Shown here piece after piece: positions 41,373-49,164 of a DNA stretch of 64,000 bases. The first letter of the stretch is position 1. The number at the start of each line of letters is the position of its first letter. Made by a program: the position numbers and the translations under genes. Where the stretch lies: NCBI RefSeq assembly GCF_030056575.1, contig NZ_JASHHX010000013.1, positions 62,001 through 126,000 of the forward strand. The letters run 5' to 3'. The notes beneath the pieces were generated by a model. It did no database searches. It saw only the letters and a list, made by a program, of their open reading frames with translations, and was not told where the DNA came from. Origin of the DNA: Rhodoblastus sp. 17X3. GTDB taxonomy: Bacteria; Pseudomonadota; Alphaproteobacteria; Rhizobiales; Beijerinckiaceae.

Positions 41373-43355
41373 ATGCGTTCGAGCAAGAGTGCGCATCAGA
41401 ATGATCTGATCGCGAAGACTCTGGACGGCGGCGTCGCGCGACTTGACGAATTCGATCCATTGATCGTCAGGTCATGGCGGCGGTCGGTGGAAGGGTATCG
41501 GCTGGACCCCGGCCGCGTTCGCGCTCCGCGCGTCCTGACGGGCGCCGCTCTGCGTCAGCATCGCGAACCTGTAGAGCCTTTGCTCGCTCATTCACGCGAA
41601 ATTTTCATACGCGCACATCAGCAGCTGAGCACCGCCGGATATGTCTTGCTGCTGGCGGATGCGAGCGGCGTGACGATTGAATTCTTGAGCCAACACGGAA
41701 CATTGCTCGGGGGTGGACTTGGTCTTGGCGCATGCTGGGACGAACCCGAAGAGGGCACCAACGCTATTGGCGCGTGCATCATTGAAAAGGCGCCGGTCAC
41801 GGTCCATCGGGCCGAGCATTTCCTTGAAGCCCATCGCATCGTCACCTGCACCGCCGCCCCAATCTTCGGCCCGCGCGGCGATCTGCTGGCCGTTTTGAAT
41901 GCGACGTCGCTCGACGTTTCCGGAGAGCGAAAAGATAAATTTCTTGCGCAACAATTCATCGCCGGCACGGCGCATATCATCGAAACAACCGCCTTTTTCA
42001 GCGAGTTCCAGAAGTCCTGGATTTTGAAGTTGAATGAGCGCGCCGGCCTGTTGGAAACGACCACGGAAAGCCTTCTCGCGATCAACGCGGAGGGCCGCGT
42101 GATCGGGGCGAACCGTGTCGCGTTCTGCGAGCTTGCGGGATGTGGCTTGCCTACGATTCTGGGGCGGGCGATCTCCGATCTCTTCGATATTGAATTCGAG
42201 GAACTGTTGGCGAAGACGCCGGCGCAAACCGGCCATGGCTTGCTGGTTCACGCAGGAGCAGATCGGCGGCCTTATTTTGCGCTTCTGCGTTGGCCCAAAA
42301 GCGTGACGGTTGGCCAGAGTTTTTACCAAAGCAGACAGTCGACAAACAACACGATCAGCAAAAGGAACGACCGTTCTGGCTTCCCTGAACTCGCGTCGCT
42401 GGCCGGCGACGATCCGGAGATGCTGCGAAACATCCAGATGGCGAAGCGCGTCGTCGATCGACCCATATCCATCCTTTTGCAGGGAGAAACAGGCGTCGGA
42501 AAAGAACTGTTCGCCCGCGCCTTGCACGGCGCCAGTGGACGCGCAGGCGAGCAATTTGTCGCTCTGAATTGCGCCGCCATTCCTGAGTCCCTGATTGAAA
42601 GCGAGTTGTTCGGTTACGCCGACGGCGCGTTCACAGGCGCTCGAAAAAAGGGGATGAAAGGCAAAATTCTCCAAGCGAGCGGAGGGACGCTGTTTTTGGA
42701 CGAAATAGGCGACATGCCGCTTGACCTGCAGTCTCGTCTTTTGCGTGTTCTCGCGCAAAACGAAGTGCATCCTCTCGGCGAGGAGCAGGCCATCCCGGTC
42801 GTTCTCCATGTTATCTGCGCTACGCATCGCGACATTCGCGATCTGGTCGCCTCTGGAAAGTTTCGTGAGGATCTCTATTTCCGATTGGCGGGAATGACGT
42901 TCAAATTACCCGCCCTACGCCAACGCGCGGATCGCCGGGCTCTTATCGAAGGCATATTGCAGAAAGAATCCGCCGGCGACAGGGACAACATTGTGTTCGA
43001 CGAAAGCGCCATGACGGTCTTGCTTGCTTACGACTGGCCTGGAAATATCAGGCAGTTACAGAATATCGTCCGCTATTGTTTGGCTGTTGTCGACGGCCCC
43101 CTCGTCACGGTCAAGGATTTGCCCCCCGAAGTCTTCGAAAAAAGGCGAGAAGAATCGTCGTCGCCTCCCGCTGACGAGCCTCTCGATGCGCGGCAGAAAG
43201 TCGGGCGCGAACGTTTGATCGCCGCGTTGAAATCCAATCGCTGGGAAATTGCCGCGACCGCGCGCACTCTCGGCGTAGCGCGCATTACTCTTTATCGCAG
43301 CATCGCGCGTTTCGGGATCATACGTCCCAAGGGCTCAGACCGTTTTCAAGCGTGA
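41373..43355 (+). CDS. Sigma54-dependent AcoR-type transcriptional activator
   Basis: A 660-residue enhancer-binding protein. The N-terminal 200 residues form a GAF-like sensor ('LADASGVTIEFLSQHGTLLGGGLGLGACWDEPEEGTNAIG...' is the AcoR family mark); a PAS-like stretch (about 225-310) follows. The AAA+ domain has Walker A 'LQGETGVGKELFARALHG' (371-378), the sigma54-contacting GAFTGA loop ('DGAFTGARK', 418-423), Walker B 'GGTLFLDEIGDMP' and the arginine finger region 'FREDLYFRL'. The C-terminal Fis-type helix-turn-helix is 'NRWEIAATARTLGVARITLYRSIARFGI'. Alcohols, diols or acetoin-like compounds are the usual signals of this family. It is divergent from the Rieske/PQQ genes and follows GGAGGATACATG, a good RBS. 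Confidence 0.92.
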   Translation: MRSSKSAHQNDLIAKTLDGGVARLDEFDPLIVRSWRRSVEGYRLDPGRVRAPRVLTGAALRQHREPVEPLLAHSREIFIRAHQQLSTAGYVLLLADASGVTIEFLSQHGTLLGGGLGLGACWDEPEEGTNAIGACIIEKAPVTVHRAEHFLEAHRIVTCTAAPIFGPRGDLLAVLNATSLDVSGERKDKFLAQQFIAGTAHIIETTAFFSEFQKSWILKLNERAGLLETTTESLLAINAEGRVIGANRVAFCELAGCGLPTILGRAISDLFDIEFEELLAKTPAQTGHGLLVHAGADRRPYFALLRWPKSVTVGQSFYQSRQSTNNTISKRNDRSGFPELASLAGDDPEMLRNIQMAKRVVDRPISILLQGETGVGKELFARALHGASGRAGEQFVALNCAAIPESLIESELFGYADGAFTGARKKGMKGKILQASGGTLFLDEIGDMPLDLQSRLLRVLAQNEVHPLGEEQAIPVVLHVICATHRDIRDLVASGKFREDLYFRLAGMTFKLPALRQRADRRALIEGILQKESAGDRDNIVFDESAMTVLLAYDWPGNIRQLQNIVRYCLAVVDGPLVTVKDLPPEVFEKRREESSSPPADEPLDARQKVGRERLIAALKSNRWEIAATARTLGVARITLYRSIARFGIIRPKGSDRFQA

Positions 43356-43441
43356 CGAATTCGGATTCCGAGAGCAATTGCGTGTGCCCGCATGCGGCGG
43401 CGTATCGAGTTTGATCGGCTTGGATCCTCGCATTTGGGGTA

Positions 43442-44631
43442 TCATGGGATGCGCCCGCTGAAACGGCGAAGGTCGGCTAGCCGTGACTCGATGATTTGCC
43501 CGCCGAGCTTGAGCGTTTCGAGATAGTCGGCCCACCATTGCGCCATTTCAACGCGTTCCGCCCAAAAAGCGCCACGCGCATAGGCGCGGCGAACCGGGTC
43601 CGGCTCTTGATGCGCAAGGGCGCGTTCGATGGCGGCGGCGTTGAACTTGCCGCTTTCGTTCAACAGGGTTGATGCGGTCGCGCGGAAACCTCGTCTTGCC
43701 TGAAACCCATGCGGCGCAGTGAGGCGTTGAGCGTGTTTTCGCAGATCGGACGCTCTTTGGAGCGAATGCCCGGAAAAACCAGCCGCCCACCGCCAGTTAT
43801 GTCTTTCAGATCCGCCAGAACAGTGAGGGCTTGAGAGGCAAGCGGAACAAGATGTTCACGCCGCATTTTGGTGCGGCTCGCGGGTATCGTCGATACCCGC
43901 CTGTCCAGATCGAACTCGGACCATTCGGCCATCCGCAATTCGCCGGGCCGGGTAAAGACCAGCGGCAACAATTTCAGTGCGGCGACGGTTTCCGGTTGGC
44001 CGTCAAGGGCCTCAACGGCGCGATGCTTGGCTTTCGGCGCCACCAGCGCGCCCTTGAGCGCAAGAGTGGGGTCGGTTTCCGCCCGCCCGGGTGCAATGGC
44101 GTAACGAATGACCGCGCCGACGGTTGCCCTCAACCTCTTGGCGGTTCCCAGATTTTCGCGCGCTTCAACTGATTTCAGCGCCGCCAAAATCTCAACCGTC
44201 GAAATCTGGCCTATTGGCCGTTCGCCAAATTTGGGCGGAACGAGCGAAAGCAACCACTTTAACTTGTTCAGCATCGCTGGCGCCCGGCCTTCGCGCCTGA
44301 GTTTGTCCTGATATTCGGCGGCCACGATCTTGAAGGTGATGCCCGCAGCCGATACCCGCTCCTGTTTTTCGATCTTCCTTTGTTGGCTCGGGTCGATACC
44401 CTTCGCCAGCAGCGCCATTGCCTCATCCCGCTTGGCGCGCGCGTCCTTCAACAAAACGGACGGATAAATGCCGATTGAGAGCGTCTTTTCTTTGCCCGCG
44501 AATCGATAGCCCATTTGCCAAAGCTTTGAGCCGGACGGCTTGACCAGCAGGAAAAGCCAGCCTTCGTCCCGCATTTTGTAAGGCTGAAAGGCCGATTTGG
44601 CCTTTTTGATTTCAACGTCTGCGAGCGGCAT
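43442..44631 (-). pseudogene. Broken P4-type integrase beside tRNA-Thr
   Basis: Homologous to the integrase at 2226-3452 over its full length: N-terminal 'MPLADVEIKKAKSAFQPYKMRDEGWLFLLVKPSGSKLWQMGYRFAGKEKTLSIGIYPS' through 'RPICENTLNASLRRMGFRQDE' (43660-44631), then in a shifted frame 'MNESGKFNAAAIERALAHQEPDPVRRAYARGAFWAERVEMAQWWADYL' (43442-43663). Compared with the intact copy, roughly 14 bases coding 'TAHG' are gone near 43690, removing the catalytic His of the H-x-x-R box and shifting the frame. It is therefore inactive, unless the change is a sequencing fault. It points away from the tRNA, as in the first island. Confidence 0.88.
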
Positions 44632-44793
44632 TGCGGGTATCGCCTTCGCCAGCGTGTATCCAAACCCGCAAATTGCCTGACTACACGGGCACGCCCTAAG
44701 ACGGCAAAAGACAAGCCGGGACGCCAAACCACAGCATTTGCTTCGGTTTTTCAGATAGTTATGGACGATTTCGGACAGGATCGGAAAGGAAAG
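44632..44793 (-). repeat. Integrase-tRNA leader/attachment region, copy 2
   Basis: Homologous to 3453-3637 (see there): same words TTTTTCAGA, AGTTA, GGAC, CGGACAG, TCGGA and GAAAGTGGTGCC in order. The integrase start-to-tRNA distance is also similar (162 versus 185 bases). It should contain the attachment core of the second island next to tRNA-Thr. Confidence 0.6.
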
Positions 44794-44869
44794 TGGTGCC
44801 GCAAGAGGGATTCGAACCCCCGACCCCCTCATTACGAATGAGGTGCTCTACCAGCTGAGCTATTGCGGC
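44794..44869 (-). tRNA. tRNA-Thr (anticodon CGU)
   Basis: A 76-nt threonine tRNA on the minus strand with encoded CCA (44794-44796). Acceptor arms GCCGCAA/TTGCGGC, anticodon stem CCTCA/TGAGG with loop TTCGTAA (anticodon CGT, reads ACG), T arm GGGGGTTCGAATCCC. It lies 50 bases after trmD and serves as the integration site of a second island. Confidence 0.96.
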
Positions 44870-44918
44870 GAAAAGCTGCGGTCCTCATAGCAGATTGCGC
44901 GCCTTTGGCAAGGCGCGA

Positions 44919-45617
44919 TCATGCCTCGTCCGCTTTTCTCGCGAGGTCCGGCCGCCGCTCGCGCGTCAGCTTTTCCGCCTGCTCGCGGCGCCAGCGCGCG
45001 ATGCGGGCGTGATCGCCGGAGAGCAGCGTTTCGGGGATCGCTCTTCCCTCCCACTCGCGCGGACGGGTGTAATGCGGATATTCGAGCAGACCGCCCTCAA
45101 AGCTTTCCTCGGAGCCGGATTCGTCCTTGCCCATTACCCCGGGCAGCAGGCGCACGCAGGAGTCGAGCAGGGTCAAAGCCGCGATCTCGCCGCCCGAGAG
45201 AATGTAATCGCCGACCGAGACCTCTGTGAGGCCCCTGCCTTCAATCACCCTTTCGTCCACGCCCTCGAACCGCCCGCAGACGATGACCAGGCCCGGTCCG
45301 CCGGCGAAGGCGCGCGCCATTTTCTGCGTCAAAGGCGTTCCGCGCGGGCTCATCAGCAGGCGCGGTCGCGGATCGTCCGGCGCCAGCCCGGCGTCGAGGC
45401 TCGCCGCGAGCACGTCCGCTCGCAGCACCATGCCCGGGCCGCCGCCCGCCGGCGTGTCGTCCACCGCGCGATGGCGTCCCAATCCATGCTCGCGGATGTT
45501 TTTCGCCTCCAGCGCCCACAGACCTTTTTCAAGCGCCGTCCCGGCCATGGAACGGCCAAGCGGCCCGGGGAACATTTCCGGATAAAGCGTGAAGACGCTG
45601 GCCGACCACATGGTCAT
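44919..45617 (-). CDS. trmD: tRNA (guanine37-N1)-methyltransferase
   Basis: A 232-residue SPOUT-type enzyme that methylates G37 next to the anticodon, preventing +1 frameshifts. The knotted SAM site is in '[18 protein letters not shown]', '[18 protein letters not shown]' and '[21 protein letters not shown]'; the acceptor-binding '[31 protein letters not shown]' is present. The ATG at 45617 overlaps the rimM stop by 4 bases (ATGA). It belongs to the ffh-rpsP-rimM-trmD operon; rplS, which usually follows trmD, is not next to it here. Confidence 0.96.
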   Translation of the reverse strand: MTMWSASVFTLYPEMFPGPLGRSMAGTALEKGLWALEAKNIREHGLGRHRAVDDTPAGGGPGMVLRADVLAASLDAGLAPDDPRPRLLMSPRGTPLTQKMARAFAGGPGLVIVCGRFEGVDERVIEGRGLTEVSVGDYILSGGEIAALTLLDSCVRLLPGVMGKDESGSEESFEGGLLEYPHYTRPREWEGRAIPETLLSGDHARIARWRREQAEKLTRERRPDLARKADEA

Positions 45618-46144
45618 TCGTCCGCCGCGTCGCCGCGCGGCTCGCCGTCGGTCTCGACGGGCGGAACGACGATCACCCTGCCCCTGGCAAGATCCACCTC
45701 GGGAACAATGGCGCGCGTGAAAGGATAGAGCACCGTTTCGCCGGCCGGCGGAGCGATCTCCAGAATGTCGCCAGCGCCGTAATTGGGCACGGCGACAATC
45801 ATGCCGATCAGGTCGCCCTCGGGCGTCTCGGCGCGCAGGCCGATCAGGTCGCGGCAATAGAATTCGTCTTCCTCCGGCGGCGGCAGCTTTTCACGCGGAA
45901 GAAACAGTTTTTCGTTTGTCAGCTTCTGCGCGGCGTCGCGGTCCGCCACGCCCTTCACGCGCACGACGAGCACGTCGTCCTTGAGCAGGCGGGCGGCGAC
46001 GATTTCATGGGCGCGGCCGGCGGCGTCGCTGAGTGGACCGTGATCGGCGATGTCGAGCGGGTCCTGCATGTAGGATTTCAGCCGCATTTCGCCGCGCACG
46101 CCATGGGGCGCGCCGAAAACGCCGACCAGAACTTTTTCGTCCAT
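45614..46144 (-). CDS. rimM: Ribosome maturation factor RimM
   Basis: A 176-residue factor that binds ribosomal protein S19 and helps the 30S head domain mature. The N-terminal half has '[32 protein letters not shown]', and the PRC-barrel '[66 protein letters not shown]' is complete. A Glu/Asp-rich tail follows. It is the third gene of the operon with ffh and rpsP. Confidence 0.95.
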   Translation of the reverse strand: MDEKVLVGVFGAPHGVRGEMRLKSYMQDPLDIADHGPLSDAAGRAHEIVAARLLKDDVLVVRVKGVADRDAAQKLTNEKLFLPREKLPPPEEDEFYCRDLIGLRAETPEGDLIGMIVAVPNYGAGDILEIAPPAGETVLYPFTRAIVPEVDLARGRVIVVPPVETDGEPRGDAADE

Positions 46145-46220
46145 CGTCCTGCCCCCTCAAACGCAAAGAGGCGCCGCCGCGAACACAGCGGCGACGCCCC
46201 GAATTCGGTCCCTGGCGGGA

Positions 46221-46580
46221 TTATTCCGAAGCGGCGGCGGCCTTTTCGGCGGCCGCGGCGGCGGCGGCGGCGCGCTCCTGGGCCTTCTTCTTCGGCTGGG
46301 CCTTTTCCGGATTATTGCGCGGCTCGCGCTTGATGGCGCCGACGCCGTCCAGCAGGCGGGCGACCCGGTCGGTCGGTTGCGCGCCCTTGCCGAGCCATTC
46401 CTTGGCCTTCTCGACGTCGAGGACGAGGCGGATTTCCGAGTCCTTCGGGGCCAGCGGGTCGAAGGTGCCGAGCTTCTCGATGAAGCGGCCATCACGCGGC
46501 GAGCGGGCGTCGGCGACGACAACGCGGTAGAACGGACGCTTCTTGGCGCCGCCGCGCGACAGACGAATTTTCAACGACAT
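46221..46580 (-). CDS. rpsP: 30S ribosomal protein S16
   Basis: A 119-residue ribosomal protein. The core '[78 protein letters not shown]' is typical; an Ala/Lys-rich tail (residues 90-119) lengthens it as in other alphaproteobacteria. It lies between ffh (128 bases away) and rimM (76 bases), in the same operon. Confidence 0.97.
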   Translation of the reverse strand: MSLKIRLSRGGAKKRPFYRVVVADARSPRDGRFIEKLGTFDPLAPKDSEIRLVLDVEKAKEWLGKGAQPTDRVARLLDGVGAIKREPRNNPEKAQPKKKAQERAAAAAAAAEKAAAASE

Positions 46581-46707
46581 TTTATTTTCCTTGGATCAGT
46601 CCCTTGCGGGAGGTTTTCGCCGAGGAGCGGGCGTAGTTTTCAGCGAAAAAACGGCCGGCCCCTCATCCGGCAGTTCCGAACCCCACGGACGCGCCGCGAG
46701 GCTAAAC

Positions 46708-48279
46708 TCATTTCTTCTTCCCGAACGGGTTCAGGCCGCCAAGGCCCGGAAGCCCGGGAAGCCCCGGCAAGCCCGGCTTGGCGCCCGGCAGTCCCGGCAA
46801 GCCGGGCAGGCTCGGCTTGGGCGGGAAGGCGCCGGGCGGCGGGTTTTGCGGAATGCCCGCGCCCATACCGGCGCCGCCTCCGAATTTGTTCTGCAATTCC
46901 GCGATCTGTTCAGGCGACGGCTGGGGCATGCCGCCGCCGAGGCCGAACATCTGCGCCATCTGCGCCATCGGCCCGCGCTTGGCGCCGCCAAGCGATTTCA
47001 TCATGTCGGCCATGGTGCGGTGCTGCTTCAGCAGTTTGTTGACGTCCTCGACCTTCGCGCCCGAACCAGCCGCGATGCGTTTTTTCCGCGAGGCCTTGAG
47101 GATGTCCGGGTTGCGGCGCTCCTGCGGGGTCATGGAGAGAATGATGGCGCGCTGGCGGGCGATCATCTTGCCGTCGATCTTGGCGGCGGCCATCTGCTCC
47201 TTGATCTTGCCCATGCCGGGCAGCATGCCCATGATGCCGCCGAGGCCGCCGAGCTTGTCCACCTGCGCGAGTTGGTCGGCCAGATCGTCAAGGTCGAACT
47301 TGCCCTTGCGCATCTTGTCGGCGATGCGTTGCGCCTTTTCGGCGTCAATCGTCTCCGCCGCCTTCTCGACCAGCGCAACGATGTCGCCCATGCCGAGAAT
47401 GCGGTTGGCGATGCGCTGGGGATGGAAATCGTCCAGCGCGTCCATCTTTTCGCCGGTGCCGATCAGCTTGATGGGCTTGCCGGTGACCGCGCGCATCGAC
47501 AAAGCGGCGCCGCCGCGGCCATCGCCATCGGCGCGGGTGAGCACGATGCCGGTGATGCCGACGCGCTCGTCGAAATTCCTGGCGAGATTGACGGCGTCCT
47601 GGCCGGTCAGGGCGTCGGCGACCAGCAGGATTTCATGGGGATTGGCGGCGGCCTTGATCTCGGCCATTTCCGCCATCAGCGGCTCGTCGATATGGGTGCG
47701 GCCCGCGGTGTCGAGCAGGACGACGTCATAGCCCTGCAAGCGGGCGGCCTCTTCGGCGCGCCGCGCGATCTGCACCGGGGTCTGGCCGGCGACGATGGGC
47801 AGGGTGGCGACATCAACCTGCCGGCCGAGAATGGCGAGCTGTTCCTGCGCCGCCGGACGCTTCACGTCAAGCGAGGCCATCAGCACCCGCTTGTTGAAAC
47901 GCTCGGTCAGGCGCTTGGCGATCTTGGCGGTGGTGGTGGTCTTGCCCGCGCCCTGCAGGCCGACCATCATGATCGCCACCGGCGGGGCGGCGTTGAGGTC
48001 GATCGGCTCGGCGTCGGAACCCAGCGTCTCGATCAGGACGTCATTGACGATCTTGACGACCATCTGGCCGGGCTTGATCGATTTCACCACTTCCGCGCCG
48101 ACGGCGCGCGCGCGCGCCTTGTCGACGAAGGAGCGCACGACATCGAGAGCCACGTCCGCCTCAAGCAGGGCGCGGCGCACTTCGCGCATGGCGACGTTGA
48201 CGTCCTCCTCGGAGAGGGCGCCGCGCCGCGTCAAGCCGTCGAATATGCCGGAGAGCTTTTCGGAAAGGCCCTCGAACAT
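46708..48279 (-). CDS. ffh: Signal recognition particle protein Ffh
   Basis: A 523-residue GTPase that binds signal sequences and the SRP RNA and delivers ribosomes to FtsY. The N domain (MFEGLSEKLSGIFDGLTRRGALSEEDVNVAMREVRRALLEADV) is followed by the G domain: G1 'MVGLQGAGKTTTTAKIA', 'LLDTAGRTHIDEPLMAEM', 'TRADGDGRGGAAL' and 'GTGEKMDALDDFHP'. The M domain is Met-rich ('MRKGKFDLDDLADQLAQVDKLGGLGGIMGMLPGMG', 'RIAAGSGAKVEDVNKLLKQHRTMADMMKSLG'). The C-terminal Gly/Pro repeats (about 35 residues) are longer than usual. It heads the operon to trmD. Confidence 0.97.
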   Translation of the reverse strand: MFEGLSEKLSGIFDGLTRRGALSEEDVNVAMREVRRALLEADVALDVVRSFVDKARARAVGAEVVKSIKPGQMVVKIVNDVLIETLGSDAEPIDLNAAPPVAIMMVGLQGAGKTTTTAKIAKRLTERFNKRVLMASLDVKRPAAQEQLAILGRQVDVATLPIVAGQTPVQIARRAEEAARLQGYDVVLLDTAGRTHIDEPLMAEMAEIKAAANPHEILLVADALTGQDAVNLARNFDERVGITGIVLTRADGDGRGGAALSMRAVTGKPIKLIGTGEKMDALDDFHPQRIANRILGMGDIVALVEKAAETIDAEKAQRIADKMRKGKFDLDDLADQLAQVDKLGGLGGIMGMLPGMGKIKEQMAAAKIDGKMIARQRAIILSMTPQERRNPDILKASRKKRIAAGSGAKVEDVNKLLKQHRTMADMMKSLGGAKRGPMAQMAQMFGLGGGMPQPSPEQIAELQNKFGGGAGMGAGIPQNPPPGAFPPKPSLPGLPGLPGAKPGLPGLPGLPGLGGLNPFGKKK

Positions 48280-48301
48280 GAAAAAATCCTTATCTTCCGT
48301 C

Positions 48302-48447
48302 GATCGCGACGGGTCGCGATCATACCTCGCATAAGCTCGGCGTCGCGTTCGCTCCTAGCCCGTCCCTGTGGGACGGGCAGCGCCCACTGCCGACATGCAG
48401 CCTCTTGAGTGAGCCGATACAAAGCAAAACGCGCCCGGGGGCGCGTC
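48302..48447. other. Three perfect hairpins in the ffh-MAPEG intergenic region
   Basis: The 306-base gap 48280-48585 has no gene. It contains perfect palindromes at 48302-48321 (9-bp arms GATCGCGAC), 48358-48378 (9-bp arms GCCCGTCCC) and 48430-48447 (8-bp arms ACGCGCCC). They could be a structured leader of ffh, a terminator for the MAPEG gene, or repeats. I looked for an SRP RNA and did not see its conserved loop sequences. Confidence 0.5.
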
Positions 48448-48585
48448 GCGCTGCCGGGCGTTGGCCTCCCGCGTCCGGCGCGGGTCGGCGTCTGCAAAAA
48501 TCGTCTCACTTAAGAGAAGGCGCCTTTTAACCCCGGCCCGGCCGGAAGTCAATTTTCGCGGGGCCGGCGCGAGGGGCCGTCCGCT

Positions 48586-48978
48586 TCAATGACCCGTCGC
48601 CAGGCGATAGACGATCGCGATGGCGGCGCCGAACAGCAGCACCGCTGCCGCCGTCGCCTGGATCATGAATCCGAGGCTCCGCTTTTCCGGCGCCTCCTCA
48701 TAGCCCGTCCTGTATAGATAGCGCCCCGCGATCCAGACCACGCCAACGACCCCCGCGATGAGGTCCGAGACGTAAAAGCCAAACAGCCAGAGGCTGGGGA
48801 TATAGATCGGCAGCCATTCCAGCGTGTTCATCTGCACACGATAAATGCGCTCGAAAACGGGATCGCCGGTCGTGGCCGGCGCACGGACATTGCGGCTTAC
48901 GCGCGCTCTCGCGACGTCCACGCCCAGAAAGACATAGAAAAGAAGCGACGCGAGAGTGATCAGAGCGGTAAAATGCAC
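48586..48978 (-). CDS. MAPEG-family membrane protein
   Basis: A 130-residue integral membrane protein with four helices, of the MAPEG family (membrane-associated eicosanoid/glutathione metabolism). Visible are 'LITLASLLFYVFLGVDVARARVSRNVRAPATTGDPVFERIYRVQMNTLEWLPIYIPSLWLFG', whose 'ERIYRVQMNTLE' is the glutathione-site mark, 'AGRYLYRTGYE' and the last helix 'MIQATAAAVLLFGAAIAIVYRL'. Bacterial members are glutathione transferase-like; the substrate is unknown. It is divergent from fadD (186 bases). Confidence 0.88.
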   Translation of the reverse strand: MHFTALITLASLLFYVFLGVDVARARVSRNVRAPATTGDPVFERIYRVQMNTLEWLPIYIPSLWLFGFYVSDLIAGVVGVVWIAGRYLYRTGYEEAPEKRSLGFMIQATAAAVLLFGAAIAIVYRLATGH

Positions 48979-49164
48979 AAGCCTTGCTCCCTGGCGCCCG
49001 CGGGCCGAAACGATGGACGGCCTCGCCGGTTATGATCATGCTAGGCCTTGGCCCGGAGCGATCCTATCGCGGCGGGAATCGAATATAAACCGGCTTGCCA
49101 GACGCGGATGATTTAGTTCATAACTAAACTAACAACCGCGCAAAGCGGCGAGCGGAGGAGACGC

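Noticed and set aside
46543-48408. 621-codon plus-strand open frame over ffh
   Set aside because: A shadow of ffh and rpsP; ffh has complete GTPase motifs while this frame lacks any family signs.
48280-48585. Possible SRP RNA or other structured RNA next to ffh
   Set aside because: Three palindromes are present but the conserved SRP RNA loop sequences (such as GGAAG with partner loop) were not found.
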